Shown: positions 46,889 to 57,475 of the stretch, one piece after another
How positions within the stretch are numbered: position 1 is the first letter of the stretch
Layout: every line of letters begins with the position of its first letter
Source of the DNA: Amylostereum areolatum
Lineage: Eukaryota; Basidiomycota; Agaricomycetes; Russulales; Stereaceae
Assembly: GCA_012932865.1 (NCBI GenBank)
Contig: SAXG01000132.1
Location: 1 to 64,000 of the forward strand
Direction of reading: 5' to 3'
Length of the DNA: 64,000 bases
Program-made: the position numbers and the translations under genes
The notes under the pieces: model-generated
Told to the model about the DNA's origin: nothing
The model's input: the letters and a program-made list of their open reading frames with translations, nothing else
The model's database searches: none

Positions 46889-48186
46889 TCAGTGATTTCT
46901 CACGCGGAAATCACTGAGAACCTCTGTGAATCCAAGGCAATCAAAAAAGTGAGACAAAAATCGGCTTCTCTGATGGAAGGTGCATTGCCCACGATTTAGA
47001 GATATTTCCAGCCGTCTCGCAGCCGTCTCCTCTGTGTAAATCGCAGGAAATATATCGTCTGGCCTCTTTTTCAGTGGGTTCTCCCGTCCGCATCAATCGC
47101 CAACAATGTACGGTTCTAGCTTCTTTCGACCCCTCTATACAATTCACACCAATGATGGGGATGAAAAACACACATGTATAATTGGTTCATATAGGTACTC
47201 TACAATACATGCTATCAATGCAGTAAGCTGTAAGACTCTAATTAACTAATTGTAAGTAACACTCCTGCCCCGCACGCATGAACATCTCGTTCTCGTAAAG
47301 TTCTTGCCTTGTGGGCGGCCGTGGCATGGAGTATGTAAGTACACTGGGGGCGGCAAGGGCGGCGAGAAGGATAAGGCGGCTGGAGCAGGTCGGGCAGGAG
47401 ACAAGAGTGGCCTGTGTAGCGAGAGAGATAAGGGCCGAAAGAGTAGTGAAGCGACGGGCGGCAGGACTGGCGGGCGACGAGGGCAACGGGCGACCGGGCC
47501 AATGAGAGCAGCGGGCGACGGGGCCAGCGGGAGGGGCATGCGACGGGACCAATGGAAACGACAGGAGACAGGAGTGACGAGGGCGGCGGGCAACAGGCGA
47601 CAGAAGTGACAGGCGATGAGAGCGATGAGGGCGACGGGCGGCGAGAGTGACGAGGGCGCCGGGAGTTACGAGAGCGACGGGCGAAAGAACGAGAGCACCA
47701 GACAGCAGGCACGACAGAACTGGTGGACAACCGAGGGCGACGAGGATAACGGGGAAGCGACGAGGACGACGGGGGGGCGACAAAGACGACGGGGGGGCGA
47801 CAAAGACGACGCATAGGACGAGGGGACGGTGGTGGTGGTGGTGGTGGTGGTTGGTTGAGAGAGCAAAGAGAGGGCGACGAAGCATCGAAGAAAGTTTAGC
47901 GAACACGTGACGAACTCGCACTCACAATGTGCTAAGTCCAATTGTCCCCAGCCACTACATACATATTTACTATGAACGCAAGAGCGCGAGTTTGAATCTG
48001 GATCTCCAGTCCAAGGTTAGCTCATGCAAATTGTCAAACAATGCTTTGCAGACGGTGCGGAAGGCCTTCAAGGGAGAATTGGGGGAGAACACGTACTAAC
48101 TTACAGAGCTTAGAGGAACACAACAGCCTTACTTGATAATGGCAGACTTAGTGATTCGCGTGTGTTTCGCATCCAGGTGGTGTGAA
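46889..48186. repeat. TE interior with GGCGAC-type minisatellite and a GGT run
   Basis: Between the left inverted repeat and the Gypsy target site I see no coding family. From about 47340 to 47820 the sequence is a degenerate array of GGCGAC/GACGAGGGCGACGGGCG-like words. Eight GGT units follow at 47828-47851. The minus strand is open through most of it, giving Pro/Arg/Ser/Leu-rich translations with a poly-His run, which I regard as repeat by-products. Confidence 0.6.
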
Positions 48187-48191
48187 AGGAC

Positions 48192-48611
48192 TGTCACGGA
48201 TCGCTCCATTTCTCTCTTCGTTTGCAGACCTCGTACACGCAACGTGTCACGGCACATGACTTTCCCTTGCGTCACATGCTTCAACGACGTCATTGCCCGG
48301 ACTTCCGAGCGGGGTTCCGCATCCTTATCTATGACATCACTGCTCCGGACTTTCGTCTTCCGCCCCATGACTCCTTTCCTATTGTTCCCCCCGCTCGCAC
48401 CACTATCGCATCGCATCGCACCATCGTTCCCACTTGTATATAAGGACAGTGTTTCTCTTCCCTTTTCCCTAGACTGTCCATCTCATCATACGGTACTGTA
48501 GCGCACGTTGCACTACCCTAGACCCCGGCACTCTCGAATCTATTTTCTTCTCGCTCCTCCCATCGTCGCAACTTAGGCGGTTCATCGGTCTCATAAACTG
48601 CGTTTCTGACA
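48192..48611 (+). repeat. 5' LTR
   Basis: A 420-base repeat beginning TGTCACGGATCG and ending TTTCTGACA (TG..CA ends). It is matched along its length by 54869-55291 and in its last 186 bases by 55467-55652. It contains a TATA box and the likely transcript start. Confidence 0.93.
48437..48480 (+). promoter_or_regulatory. LTR promoter: TATA box and likely transcript start
   Basis: TATATAAG begins at 48437. The decamer AGACTGTCCA lies at 48471-48480, about 34 bases downstream, where transcription would be expected to start. The decamer is the exact complement of the primer-binding site after the LTR. Confidence 0.65.
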
Positions 48612-48613
48612 CC

Positions 48614-48623
48614 TGGACAGTCT
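48614..48623 (+). other. primer-binding site, self-priming type
   Basis: TGGACAGTCT starts two bases after the 5' LTR end. It is the reverse complement of AGACTGTCCA at the presumed 5' end of the element's own RNA. In Tf1 and sushi elements this arrangement lets the folded transcript prime its own reverse transcription instead of a tRNA. I did not find an obvious tRNA 3'-end match. Confidence 0.65.
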
Positions 48624-49819
48624 CCCCCTACGCCTACCTCGCACCCCTCTCTCCATCTACCTCTGCCGTCTCTACGACGTTAAAAACTCCCACCACGGAC
48701 CTCCCGAACGCACCGGTTTTCCTCCCGTTCAACGGAAAGCCGATCACCCCCCGCGACGACGCACCACTCCCCTACCCTTGGTCCGACGCCATCACCGTCA
48801 ACTGCCTCGTCCCCGTACAGAACCTCTGCAAGAAAGATCCCTGGACCGCGCACGGCCTCAACTTCCGCATCTTCGAGTGGAGGTGGCACAAGGATCACGG
48901 TACTGTCGTCCTCGCCCTATACGTCCAGATCACTACGTGCATCAACGTAGATCTCGAACGCCTTGAATTCACCCTCCACGCCCCCACCTACCACACATAC
49001 CTCATCCAAGACGCCCCCAACCCGATCCTCCAAACCAGTTTCACCTCCGTCTCCCAGTTTAACCGCCGGACCCCCGAATCCACCCCGCCACCAGTCCTCC
49101 GTCCCACCATCAAGGGTAAGACCCTTCGTCGCCGCCACCACGAACATAAGATCCGCCAGGCAGTAAAAGCCGGCTACCTCACCAAGAAACTCCTCGGCCG
49201 TCGCCCCATCGCGGCGGACTTCTTCTAGACCATCATCACGTCCTCCACAGCCCCTCGTCCCCCCACTCCGAACCTCCCCCCAGGCGTTTTTTGAGACTAC
49301 TGTCCCGAAGAATACTATATCCTCACCTCGCAGCAGACTAAGGAATCCGTACGTTGGCTGCACGACGAACCAAACCGGCAACGTCGAGACTGGTACTTCG
49401 ACGACCGTGACGAACAACCCTACGTTGAAGAATCGGACTTTGCCACCGCTGCGGACGTTCTACAGCACTTCCTGAACCCCCCTCCGACCAACTCGCCCCC
49501 ACCCCGTCGACGTACTGTAATCGAAGTCCCCGAAGGGATCAACCACAACGACACAACTGGGAAGTGGTACGCCTATAGACGGAACAAGAACGGAACCCCA
49601 GGACGATCAGTAGTTGAGTGGCAGCCCACTTCGTTCAGTCCCGTCCAAGATCACTGGTCGTGGCATCATAACCAGCAATTCCTCACCCCCGCCGACTTCC
49701 TTGTCGCAAAACAAGTTGAGGACGAAGTTGAAGAAGCAGAAGAACGCCGACGAGAAACCCTACGCCGCCTTGATCAAGAACTCGCCCAATCCCTCACCGT
49801 CCCCCTCCCCTTCGACAAG
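48624..49819 (+). pseudogene. gag-leader open frame without Met, two in-frame stops
   Basis: The frame that leads into gag is open from the primer-binding site for about 200 codons with no Met at all (blocks such as VFLPFNGKPITPRDDAPLPY and RRHHEHKIRQAVKAGYLTKK). It is then cut by TAG at 49226-49228 and TGA at 49292-49294, and continues open into gag at 49820. Its content is protein-like (aromatic and charged blocks), so it is likely a degraded N-terminal part of the element's first protein, or a domain expressed another way. Confidence 0.5.
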
Positions 49820-50845
49820 ATGCCCGACGCCGAATCCAAACCTGCCGTCTCCAAGCGGGAGATCGGCCCCAAGCCAAAGCCATTCAAAGGCGATAGACGC
49901 GACACCCTCCGGTTCTCCCTCGAGCTCCGCATGTTCCTGCGCGTTAACAAAGATGTTTACGCCACAGATGACGCCAAGATGATGCTCCTCCTCAGCCTGA
50001 TGGAGGACGACACGGCGAAAGCCTGGGCCACACATCGCCGCATGGAACTCTTCGCCGACGAAGACGAGAAGGAAGACGCCGACACCCTCGACCCCACGCC
50101 CCCAACACTCCACTATAACTCCTACAAAGAGCTCTTCGAGAGGTTTGGCAAAGACTTCGTGCCCGTCGATCCGAAGATAGAGGCTCAGCGTAAGATCAAC
50201 GAGCTCGCAATGACCACCCGAGACGTCACTGACTTTATCACCGAGTTTGAGATGCTGGCAACCATGTCAGCATACGACGACGAGGCGCTAATCCACTTTT
50301 TCAAGAAGGGACTTCAGCGTGACCTCGGCAAGCAGGTGGCCCGGTCGTACCCGTTCCCCACCAAGCTCGCGGAATGGAAGGAGCGCGCCCGCCGCATCAA
50401 CCACCAGTGGCTCGAAGAGAACCCGGAGAGGAAGAGCAGTCAGTCCAAGGGGGCTGTCGCGCTCACCTCGAACGGTTCGACCAATGACTCCTCGTCGCGC
50501 CGAGTCGGCGCCTTCACCAACGCCTCGACCCGCCCTGCAAAGCTGACGGACGACGAGCGCGCAAAGATGATGCGCGAAGGCAAGTGCTTCATGTGTCGAC
50601 AAGCCGGTCACGTCTCTCGCGACTGCCCCAACCGCGACTCGAGCGCGCGACGGGTGGGCGCAGTAGAGACTGGGTCCAAGGCCCCTCCCCTGCCGACGAA
50701 CACGGCTCCGTCCACTGCGAAAGCAGCTCCCGACCCATCCAAAACCATCGCGGCGATCACTCGCCAGCTGAAGGATCTGGATGCGGAAGGTAAGGAGCAG
50801 GCAGTGGCACTGTTGAAGGATATCCTAGAGTCGCAGGATTTTTGA
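49820..50845 (+). CDS. gag: Gypsy Gag protein
   Basis: 341 residues. The capsid-type domain contains PKPFKGDRRDTLRFSLELRM, the FVPVDPKIEAQRKINELAMT block and YDDEALIHFFKKGLQRDLGK, typical of retrotransposon Gag. The nucleocapsid zinc knuckle CFMCRQAGHVSRDC (C-X2-C-X4-H-X4-C) is near residue 255. A short helical C-terminus ends at the TGA 50843-50845, where the pol frame, one base back, takes over. In-frame open sequence continues upstream of the ATG (see the leader entry), so the native start may differ. Confidence 0.85.
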   Translation: MPDAESKPAVSKREIGPKPKPFKGDRRDTLRFSLELRMFLRVNKDVYATDDAKMMLLLSLMEDDTAKAWATHRRMELFADEDEKEDADTLDPTPPTLHYNSYKELFERFGKDFVPVDPKIEAQRKINELAMTTRDVTDFITEFEMLATMSAYDDEALIHFFKKGLQRDLGKQVARSYPFPTKLAEWKERARRINHQWLEENPERKSSQSKGAVALTSNGSTNDSSSRRVGAFTNASTRPAKLTDDERAKMMREGKCFMCRQAGHVSRDCPNRDSSARRVGAVETGSKAPPLPTNTAPSTAKAAPDPSKTIAAITRQLKDLDAEGKEQAVALLKDILESQDF

Positions 50846-53800
50846 AACGCCCCCCAGTCGCGTCGTCTGGCGGAGGCAAAGGACTTATATCATCGGCATC
50901 TTACAATCGCTTCTCTGTACTATCATCTATGACCTCATGTGAGCAATCGTATCCATCGTGTGTGCACCTCTCTACTGTCACGAAGAACAGGCAGACACCC
51001 TCGATAACGCTCAAGGTCAAAATGATTGGACGAGCGACAGGCCGACAAATCGACGCAGAGGCACTGCTTGACAGCGGTGCAGAAGGAATCATCATCAACC
51101 GAAGCTTCGCTGAACGCAAGAAGCTGACTACAAGAAAACTAGAAAACCCGTTCCCCGTGCGTAACGTGGATGGCACCGAGAATATCATGGGCTGGGTGCG
51201 TGATACGACGACCCAACGGATCCGGATATACTCGCAAGACTCGAAAGCATACCATGAGGAAGAAGCTGGGTTCTTCATCACCGACATCGGTGATCACGAT
51301 ATGATCCTTGGAACAGACTGGCTCGATGAGCATAACCCCACCATAGACTGGCAGCAAGATCGTGTTGACATGCTCCGCTGCCCTCCCTCTTGCACCCTCT
51401 CCGAACCGACCGTGACAAACCTTGCAACAAAGCCGCGAACACCATCGTCGACCCGATCACAGCAAAATGTTCGAGCTGATGCGGCCCCTAAGGTACCTCT
51501 AGCCCCGGACGACCCGTTCCCAGAACCAGTGTATGTCTCCTGGGCCCCTATCCCTACGTATGTCATCCCCGCGCGCAGGGTCAAAGGAGGTCGCATCCGC
51601 ACATTCCATCTCTCACCTTTACCTGCCCGCCTTTTCACTGAAGACGACGACGAACGACCCAGGGTCTTCCGAGACTGGGAGATCAATGGCCTGCATCGTG
51701 CTGGGATTCTTCCTGAGGTTGACGGCCCCAACCCGGAGGCAGTACCAATCCGAGCGGGCTTCACCAAGGCGCAAGAGCTTGCAGAGCACTCAAGGGAAAA
51801 TGCACGCCCGCAAACCTTTGAAGACTTGGTTCCCCCTCCATACCGCGACTTTGCACCTGTATTCGACAAGAAAACCTCTGAACGACTACCCGACCGGCGA
51901 CCATGGGATCATGCCATTGACATGAAGGACGGCTTCGAACCCAAGCCCTGCAAGATCTACCCGCTCTCCCCCTCCGAGCAGATCAAGCTCGATACCTTCC
52001 TCGACGACCACCTGAAGAAGGGCTACATTCGCCCATCGAAATCACCGCAGGCAAGTCCGTTCTTCTTCGTCAAAAAGAAAGATGGGAAGCTGCGGCCTGT
52101 ACAGGACTATCGAGAGCTGAACAAGGGTACCATCAAAAACGAGTACCCCTTGCCGCTGATCTCAGAAATTGTTGACCGCCTCAAGGGGGCAAAGATCTTC
52201 TCCAAGATGGACGTCCGCTGGGGGTACAACAATGTCCGCATCAAGGAAGGCGACGAGTGGAAGGCTGCGTTCAAGACGAATCGTGGCCTCTTTGAACCTA
52301 CGGTGATGTTCTTCGGCCTTATGAACTCCCCCGCGACGTTCCAGGCAATGATGAACGAACTTTTCAAGGATCTTATCGACTCGGGCAAAGTCATCATCTA
52401 CATGGACGACATCCTCGTATTCACTCGAACTATGGAGGAACATTGTGCCATAGTGCGACAGGTTCTCCAACGCCTACAAGACAATGACCTGTTCCTTAAG
52501 CCAGAGAAATGTGTCTTCGAGCAGGACTCCGTTGAATACCTCGGACTCATTATTTCACACGACAAGATCGCCATGGACCCCGTCAAGGTAGCTGGTATCC
52601 AGGACTGGCCGACACCCCGGACGGTCAAGGATGTACAATCCTTCCTCGGATTTGGTAATTTCTACCGACGCTTCATCAAGGATTTCTCCAAGATCGCACG
52701 ACCTCTATTCGACCTGACAAAGAAGGACTGCACATGGAATTGGTCGACGGAATGCCAGACGGCGTTTAACGCACTTAAAGCTGCGTTCACCTCCTCCCCT
52801 GTCTTAGTTATGCCTGATCCAAGGAAACCCTACCTTGTCGAAGTTGACGCCTCGGACTTTGCTACTGGAGGTATACTCTCGCAGAAAGGTGACGACGGTC
52901 ACTGGCATCCAGTGGCGTATCTGTCCAAAGCCCTATCGGAACCGGAACGCAACTACGACATCTACGACAAGGAGCTACTCGCGATCATCCGTGCGCTCGA
53001 AGCCTGGCGCCACTACCTCGAAGGCGCCCCCGACACCGTCGAAATCTGGACAGACCACAAGAACCTGGAGCACTTCAAGACGGCACAGAAGCTGAGCCGC
53101 CGACAGGCACGTTGGGCTCTATTCCTCACTCGATTTGACTTCGCGCTCGTTCACAAACCAGGAGTATCCCATCGCCCAGACCCAATGTCCCGACGACCTG
53201 ATCACAAGCAGGGCGTTGAGAACGACAACAAGGAGCGTATCTTGCTCGACCCCAAGTACTTCCAGATACGTGCAACAAGGCCAGGAGCAGTAACCTCCCT
53301 CGGCGATGTCGAACTCCGACGACGTATCCGCGACTGCAAGACCAAGGACATTGAGGTCGTTCAAGCTCTGGATGCCATCTTACGGAATGGACCACGTACA
53401 CTCGTTAAGAACCTTCAAGAGTGGAACTACGAAGAAGGCCTGGTCCTGTTTAGAGGAAAGGTATATGTCCCTGCAGACGACGGGTTGCGACGCGACATTG
53501 TCAAAATGTACCATGAATCGCCCCTGGCTGGACACCCTGGTCGCTTCAAGACTTACGAACTTGTGAGTCGTGAATATTGGTGGCCTGGCATGTCTGTCTT
53601 CGTCCGCGACTTCGTAGCAGGATGTGCAACCTGCCAGTCGACAAAGACACAGAGCAGCCGACCCCACGTCGACATGATCCCGAACGAAGTACCCGACCGA
53701 CCATTTGGCGTTATCTCTACCGACTTCATTGTCGAGCTCCCTGACTGCGAAGGCTATAATGCCGTCAACGTCGTGGTTGATCGCCTCACCAAGATGGTGG

Positions 53801-54936
53801 TTACCACCCCATGTACAACGAAGATCACCAGCGATGGCACGGCCGACATTCTCTTCGATAAGGTATACCGACATTACGGCTTGGCGGACAAGATCATCTC
53901 GGATCGTGGACCCCAATTTGCTGGGCAGGTAATGCGTACACTCAACGAGAAGCTCGGGATCAAGTCTGCCCTTAGCACAGCGTACCACCCACAGACAGAT
54001 GGCCAGACCGAACGCGAAAACCAGAACCTTGAGCAGTTCCTGCGAGTATTCTGAAACTACCGTCAAGATGACTGGGTGAAGTGGCTGCCCTTCTTCGAGT
54101 TTTCTCACAACTCCCGCACCCATGCAGCTACCGGAAAGGCCCCCTTTGAAGTCCTCTATGGCTTCCTCCCCAAGATGTACCCATCCGTAAACCCGTCCTC
54201 AAAGGTCCCTGCAGTTGAAGAACGCCTCCGTCAACTTGAAGAAGTCCGACAGGAGATCAAGGCCAGCCTTGCCCTCGCATCCGACTTAATGAAGCACTAC
54301 AATGGTGACACGATCAGCAAATCGACACTGTTCGCCGTCGGAGACAAGGTCTGGCTCGAAGGCAAAAACCTGAAGACGACGAGGCCGAAAGCTAAGCTTG
54401 CTGCTAAACGATTCGGACCCTTCGAGATCGTTGACATCATTAGCCCAGTGAACTACCGCCTGAAGCTGCCGAAGACGTGGAGAATCCACCCAGTCTTCCA
54501 TGCGTCGCTGCTCACCGCGTACAAGGAGACAACGGCACACGGTCCAAACTATGAACAACCGCCGCCTGACCTTGTTGATGACGAGGAAGAATATGACGTT
54601 GAAGACATCATCGACTCGAAGCCGACCCGCAACAAGAAAGGCATACAATACCTCGTCAAGTGGGCAGGCTACCCTGACTCTGAGAATACCTGGCTCCCTC
54701 GCTCCTCGCTCTCAAAAGTCACCGACATGATCGACGCCTTCCACAAACGCCATCCAAATGCGCCCCGCCCTGTGCGTTCCCTCGGCATCTCCTTTGACGA
54801 TTTCCTCGCATCTACCCTTGCAGATGACATTGCGCTCCAGGCGAAAGCGCGTCTTAAAGGGGGGGTAATGTCACGGATCGCTCCATTTCTCTCTTCGTTT
54901 GCAGACCTCGTACACGCGACGCGTCACGACACATGA
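50842..54936 (+). pseudogene. pol: Gypsy Pol polyprotein with chromodomain, one in-frame stop
   Basis: One frame, broken by TGA at 54052-54054 and open again to 54936. Domains in order: aspartic protease (LLDSGAEGIIINRSF, near residue 75), reverse transcriptase (YPLPLISEIVDRL, KMDVRWGYNNVRI and the catalytic IIYMDDILVF), RNase H (VEVDASDFATGGILS, KELLAIIRAL, WTDHKNLEHF), and the integrase zinc domain (H-H-C-C: HESPLAGHPGRF, CATCQ). The integrase core follows with the D, D and E residues seen in STDFIVELPD, IISDRGPQF and TDGQTEREN. After the stop come the GPY/F-like module (KRFGPFEIVDII) and a C-terminal chromodomain (YLVKWAGYPDSENTWLP). The frame is -1 relative to gag, with about 50 bases of overlap. 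The stop falls between integrase core and C-terminal module, so this copy lacks a full integrase unless it is read through. Confidence 0.9.
54856..54865 (+). other. polypurine tract
   Basis: AAAGGGGGGG immediately precedes the TGTCAC start of the LTR at 54869 and is the usual plus-strand primer site of such elements. Confidence 0.75.
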
Positions 54937-55291
54937 CTTTCCCTTGCATCACATGCTTCAACGACGTCACTGCCCGGACTTCCGAACGGCGTTCCGCACC
55001 CTTATCTATGACATCACTGCTCCGGACTTCCGTCCTCCTCCCCATGACTCCTTTCTTATTGTTCCCCCCGCTCGCACCACTATCGCATCGCATCGCACCA
55101 TCGTTCCCACTTGTATATAAGGACAGTATCCCTTTTCCCTTTTCCTCAGACTGTCCATCTCGTCATACGGTACTGTAGCGTACGTTGCACTACCCTAGAC
55201 CCCGGCACTCTCGAATCTATTGCTTCTTCTCGCTCCTCCCATCGTCGCGACTTAGGCGGTTCCATTGGTCTCATAAACTGCGTTTCTGACA
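54869..55291 (+). repeat. internal LTR (diverged copy)
   Basis: 423 bases, TGTCACGG..TTTCTGACA. Compared with the 5' LTR it carries several small differences: CAGTATCCC for CAGTGTTTC, a CTTCTT insertion before CTCGCTCC, and GGTTCCATTGG for GGTTCATCGG. It is followed by TATAT rather than the AGGAC target duplication. Confidence 0.9.
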
Positions 55292-55466
55292 TATATAGCT
55301 GGCCTGCATGTATCTAGTTCCTTAGTCTTTCCTCCTAGTCTTTACCGGCTTAGAGTGCAATGTACTGTTCTCCCTTTGTTCCCTGATTCCCCCTTCCTCT
55401 GAGCCACTGCCTGTGTCGCGACTTAGAAGGCTATTGGATGCATTCCTTAGTCGGTCGTTCTTGACA
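55292..55466 (+). repeat. foreign segment with LTR-like end between two LTR copies
   Basis: A 175-base segment unlike the rest of the element. Its right end (GTCGCGACTTAGAAGG and final TTCTTGACA) resembles, but does not equal, the end of the Gypsy LTR, suggesting a piece of a related LTR family. Confidence 0.55.
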
Positions 55467-55652
55467 GTTCCCACTTGTATATAAGGACAGTGTTTCTCTT
55501 CCCTTTTCCCTAGACTGTCCATCTCGTCATACGGTACTGTAGCACACGTTGCACTACCCTAGACCCCGGCACTCTCGAATCTATTTTCTTCTCGCTCCTC
55601 CCATCATCGCGACTTAGGCGGTTCATCGGTCTCATAAACTGTGTTTCTGACA
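55467..55652 (+). repeat. truncated terminal LTR carrying the 3' end
   Basis: This copy starts inside the LTR at GTTCCCACTTGTATATAAGG and runs to the TTTCTGACA end, followed at once by AGGAC, the same five bases that precede the 5' LTR. At the diagnostic positions it agrees with the 5' LTR and not with the internal one. Confidence 0.85.
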
Positions 55653-55657
55653 AGGAC

Positions 55658-56496
55658 AGCAATTGACTGGAATAGAAAACAGGCGTAACGAAGACACAAG
55701 GACGCGAAATGCACGGCTCGGCAGCAACCCGACGAGCTCTTCAGCAAATCTCCCACGCTCCCATCACGAATGTGACACATCAATCACTCTCAATTCACAT
55801 AAATATCTGTTTTTGGCGGTTGAATTGTCGGGAATCGAGGTGAAAAAGTGCCGTTTCCACTGGGGTTTAAGGAGCAGTAGAGTAGTAAGATATAGTGCGA
55901 GTGAGGGAGTGGCGGAGTGCGAGAGGTCGCGGCACGGATAGTCATGACTAGCTTGACTCCGGGCATCGTGGATAGCCGGCCCGACTTTTCTAAGCCGTCT
56001 GATTGGCTGGGACAGTGTCGTGAAAAATGGGCTCACCGTCATCGAGAGCGACAATGGGCGATGGCCTGGCATGGGGGGGATCGCATGTACATTGGGATGT
56101 GAGACGACTACGACCATGTCGTGGGGGAGCACGAGGGCGTCACACGGTGGGTAGGGGTTCTCCGCCATCACGAGGCCCGGGAGACGGGGGAGTTGCATGT
56201 GCATGCAAGATGGGGGGATGGGGGGTTGGGCCGGTTAGGGCGAAGGGGATTGCAGCGTATCGCACGATGAACAGGAGTTCGCTGTCGTCGTGAGATGGGG
56301 TATATATGGGTGGGCGGGGGCCTCTTCCTTGTTCGTCTCGTCACCGACACTCCCTTCCTCGACCTCTCCGACCTCCTCAGTGTGGGCAGTGTGCGGTGTG
56401 GGACCGAGGGGCAGGGTACGTGTACATGGAGCAGCCGCCTGGGTTTGCAGAGGTCCTATTAGTAAGAGTAAGACTCGCGCGGCCAGAGCCACTGCA
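55658..56496. other. no gene seen; contains right 32-bp inverted repeat at 55832-55863
   Basis: 55832-55863 is the exact inverted partner of 46857-46888. The rest, including a G-rich part at 56070-56240, shows no supported gene. Confidence 0.5.
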
Positions 56497-57315
56497 GGCA
56501 GAAGTCCATTTGAGCCCGGTTCTCACGCATTTGAAATGCGCGTCAGAAGTACAAATATCAGAAAGCCATTGTAACTAAGTCTACAGATCCAATACGATCT
56601 ATTTGTAATGTCTATTAGCTCGAAAGGAAGTCAATCAAAACGTGTCGTGTGGAATGTGTATTCGACGGGAAAAAACACATTAGACACGTGATGTTTCGGA
56701 CCGCTTACGACCGCCTTGAAATGACTTATTTGCGATACGACTTATCGCGAAGCAAATCGAACTGATACTTCTCGTTTCGGTAGGGATCAAATGTAATATT
56801 TTGAACCTGTGTTCTCCAAGATAAAACACATTAGAAATCTGTTCCTCAGGAACTCATGAACGGCTGAACTCAAGCCTTGTGCACTTGAGGGTTGATACAG
56901 GCAAGGGATCACCATATCCCCACACAGGTGCACAAGGCTTGAGTTCAGCCGTTCATGAGTTCCAGAGGAACAGATTTCTAATGTGTTTTATCTTGGAGAA
57001 CACAGGTTCAAAATATTACATTTGATCCCTACCGAAACGAGAAGTATCAGTTCGATTTGCTTCGCGATAAGTCGTATCGCAAATAAGTCATTTCAAGGCG
57101 GTCGTAAGCGGTCCGAAACATCACGTGTCTAATGTGTTTTTTCCCGTCGAATACACATTCCACACGACACGTTTTGATTGACTTCCTTTCGAGCTAATAG
57201 ACATTACAAATAGATCGTATTGGATCTGTAGACTTAGTTACAATGGCTTTCTGATATTTGTACTTCCGATGCGCATTTCGAATGCGTGAGAACCGGGCTC
57301 AAATGGACTTCTGCC
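56497..57315. repeat. 819-bp near-perfect palindrome (foldback-like element)
   Basis: Arms of 388 bases each, 56497-56884 and 56928-57315, are inverted copies with only a handful of substitutions by eye (near the outer ends around 56535-56550 and one at the GTTCCTCAGG site) and no net length change. The 43-base centre is unique. The outer ends read GGCAGAAGTCCATTTGAGCC. No target duplication is visible and no long ORF is inside. It ends 160 bases upstream of the EXO5 start codon. Confidence 0.9.
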
Positions 57316-57475
57316 CGCGGTGAGCTGGACCGTCAAATTTCAAAGTCCTCTGGAAACTCCCACGCACGTGACCCGCAGTTCGAACGGTTCCGTCGCGTCG
57401 CGCTGCCACTCTGTTTTGACTCCCGTGCATATTTCTTCGGCTCTCGCGCATGCGGGTTCACTGTCGGCCTTTGCT

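Larger units (their letters stand above)
48192..55652 (+). mobile_element. Ty3/Gypsy chromodomain retrotransposon, full span
   Basis: A 7.46-kb LTR element on the plus strand, flanked by the 5-bp target duplication AGGAC at 48187-48191 and 55653-55657. Order: 5' LTR, self-complementary primer-binding site, gag region, protease, reverse transcriptase, RNase H, integrase, chromodomain, polypurine tract, LTR, a foreign 175-base segment, then a truncated LTR that carries the true 3' end. The integrase-before-chromodomain order and YMDD reverse transcriptase place it in Ty3/Gypsy chromoviruses, near the Tf1/sushi group. Frame breaks make this copy non-autonomous as read. Confidence 0.92.

Noticed and set aside
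47238..47921. Open frames with a poly-His stretch on the minus strand
   Set aside because: They arise from the GGCGAC array and the GGT run; no family-like content.
56497..56620. A tRNA-derived start of the palindrome (GGTTCTCACGC resembles a B box)
   Set aside because: The conserved GGTTCRANNCC pattern is not met and no A box lies at the right distance.
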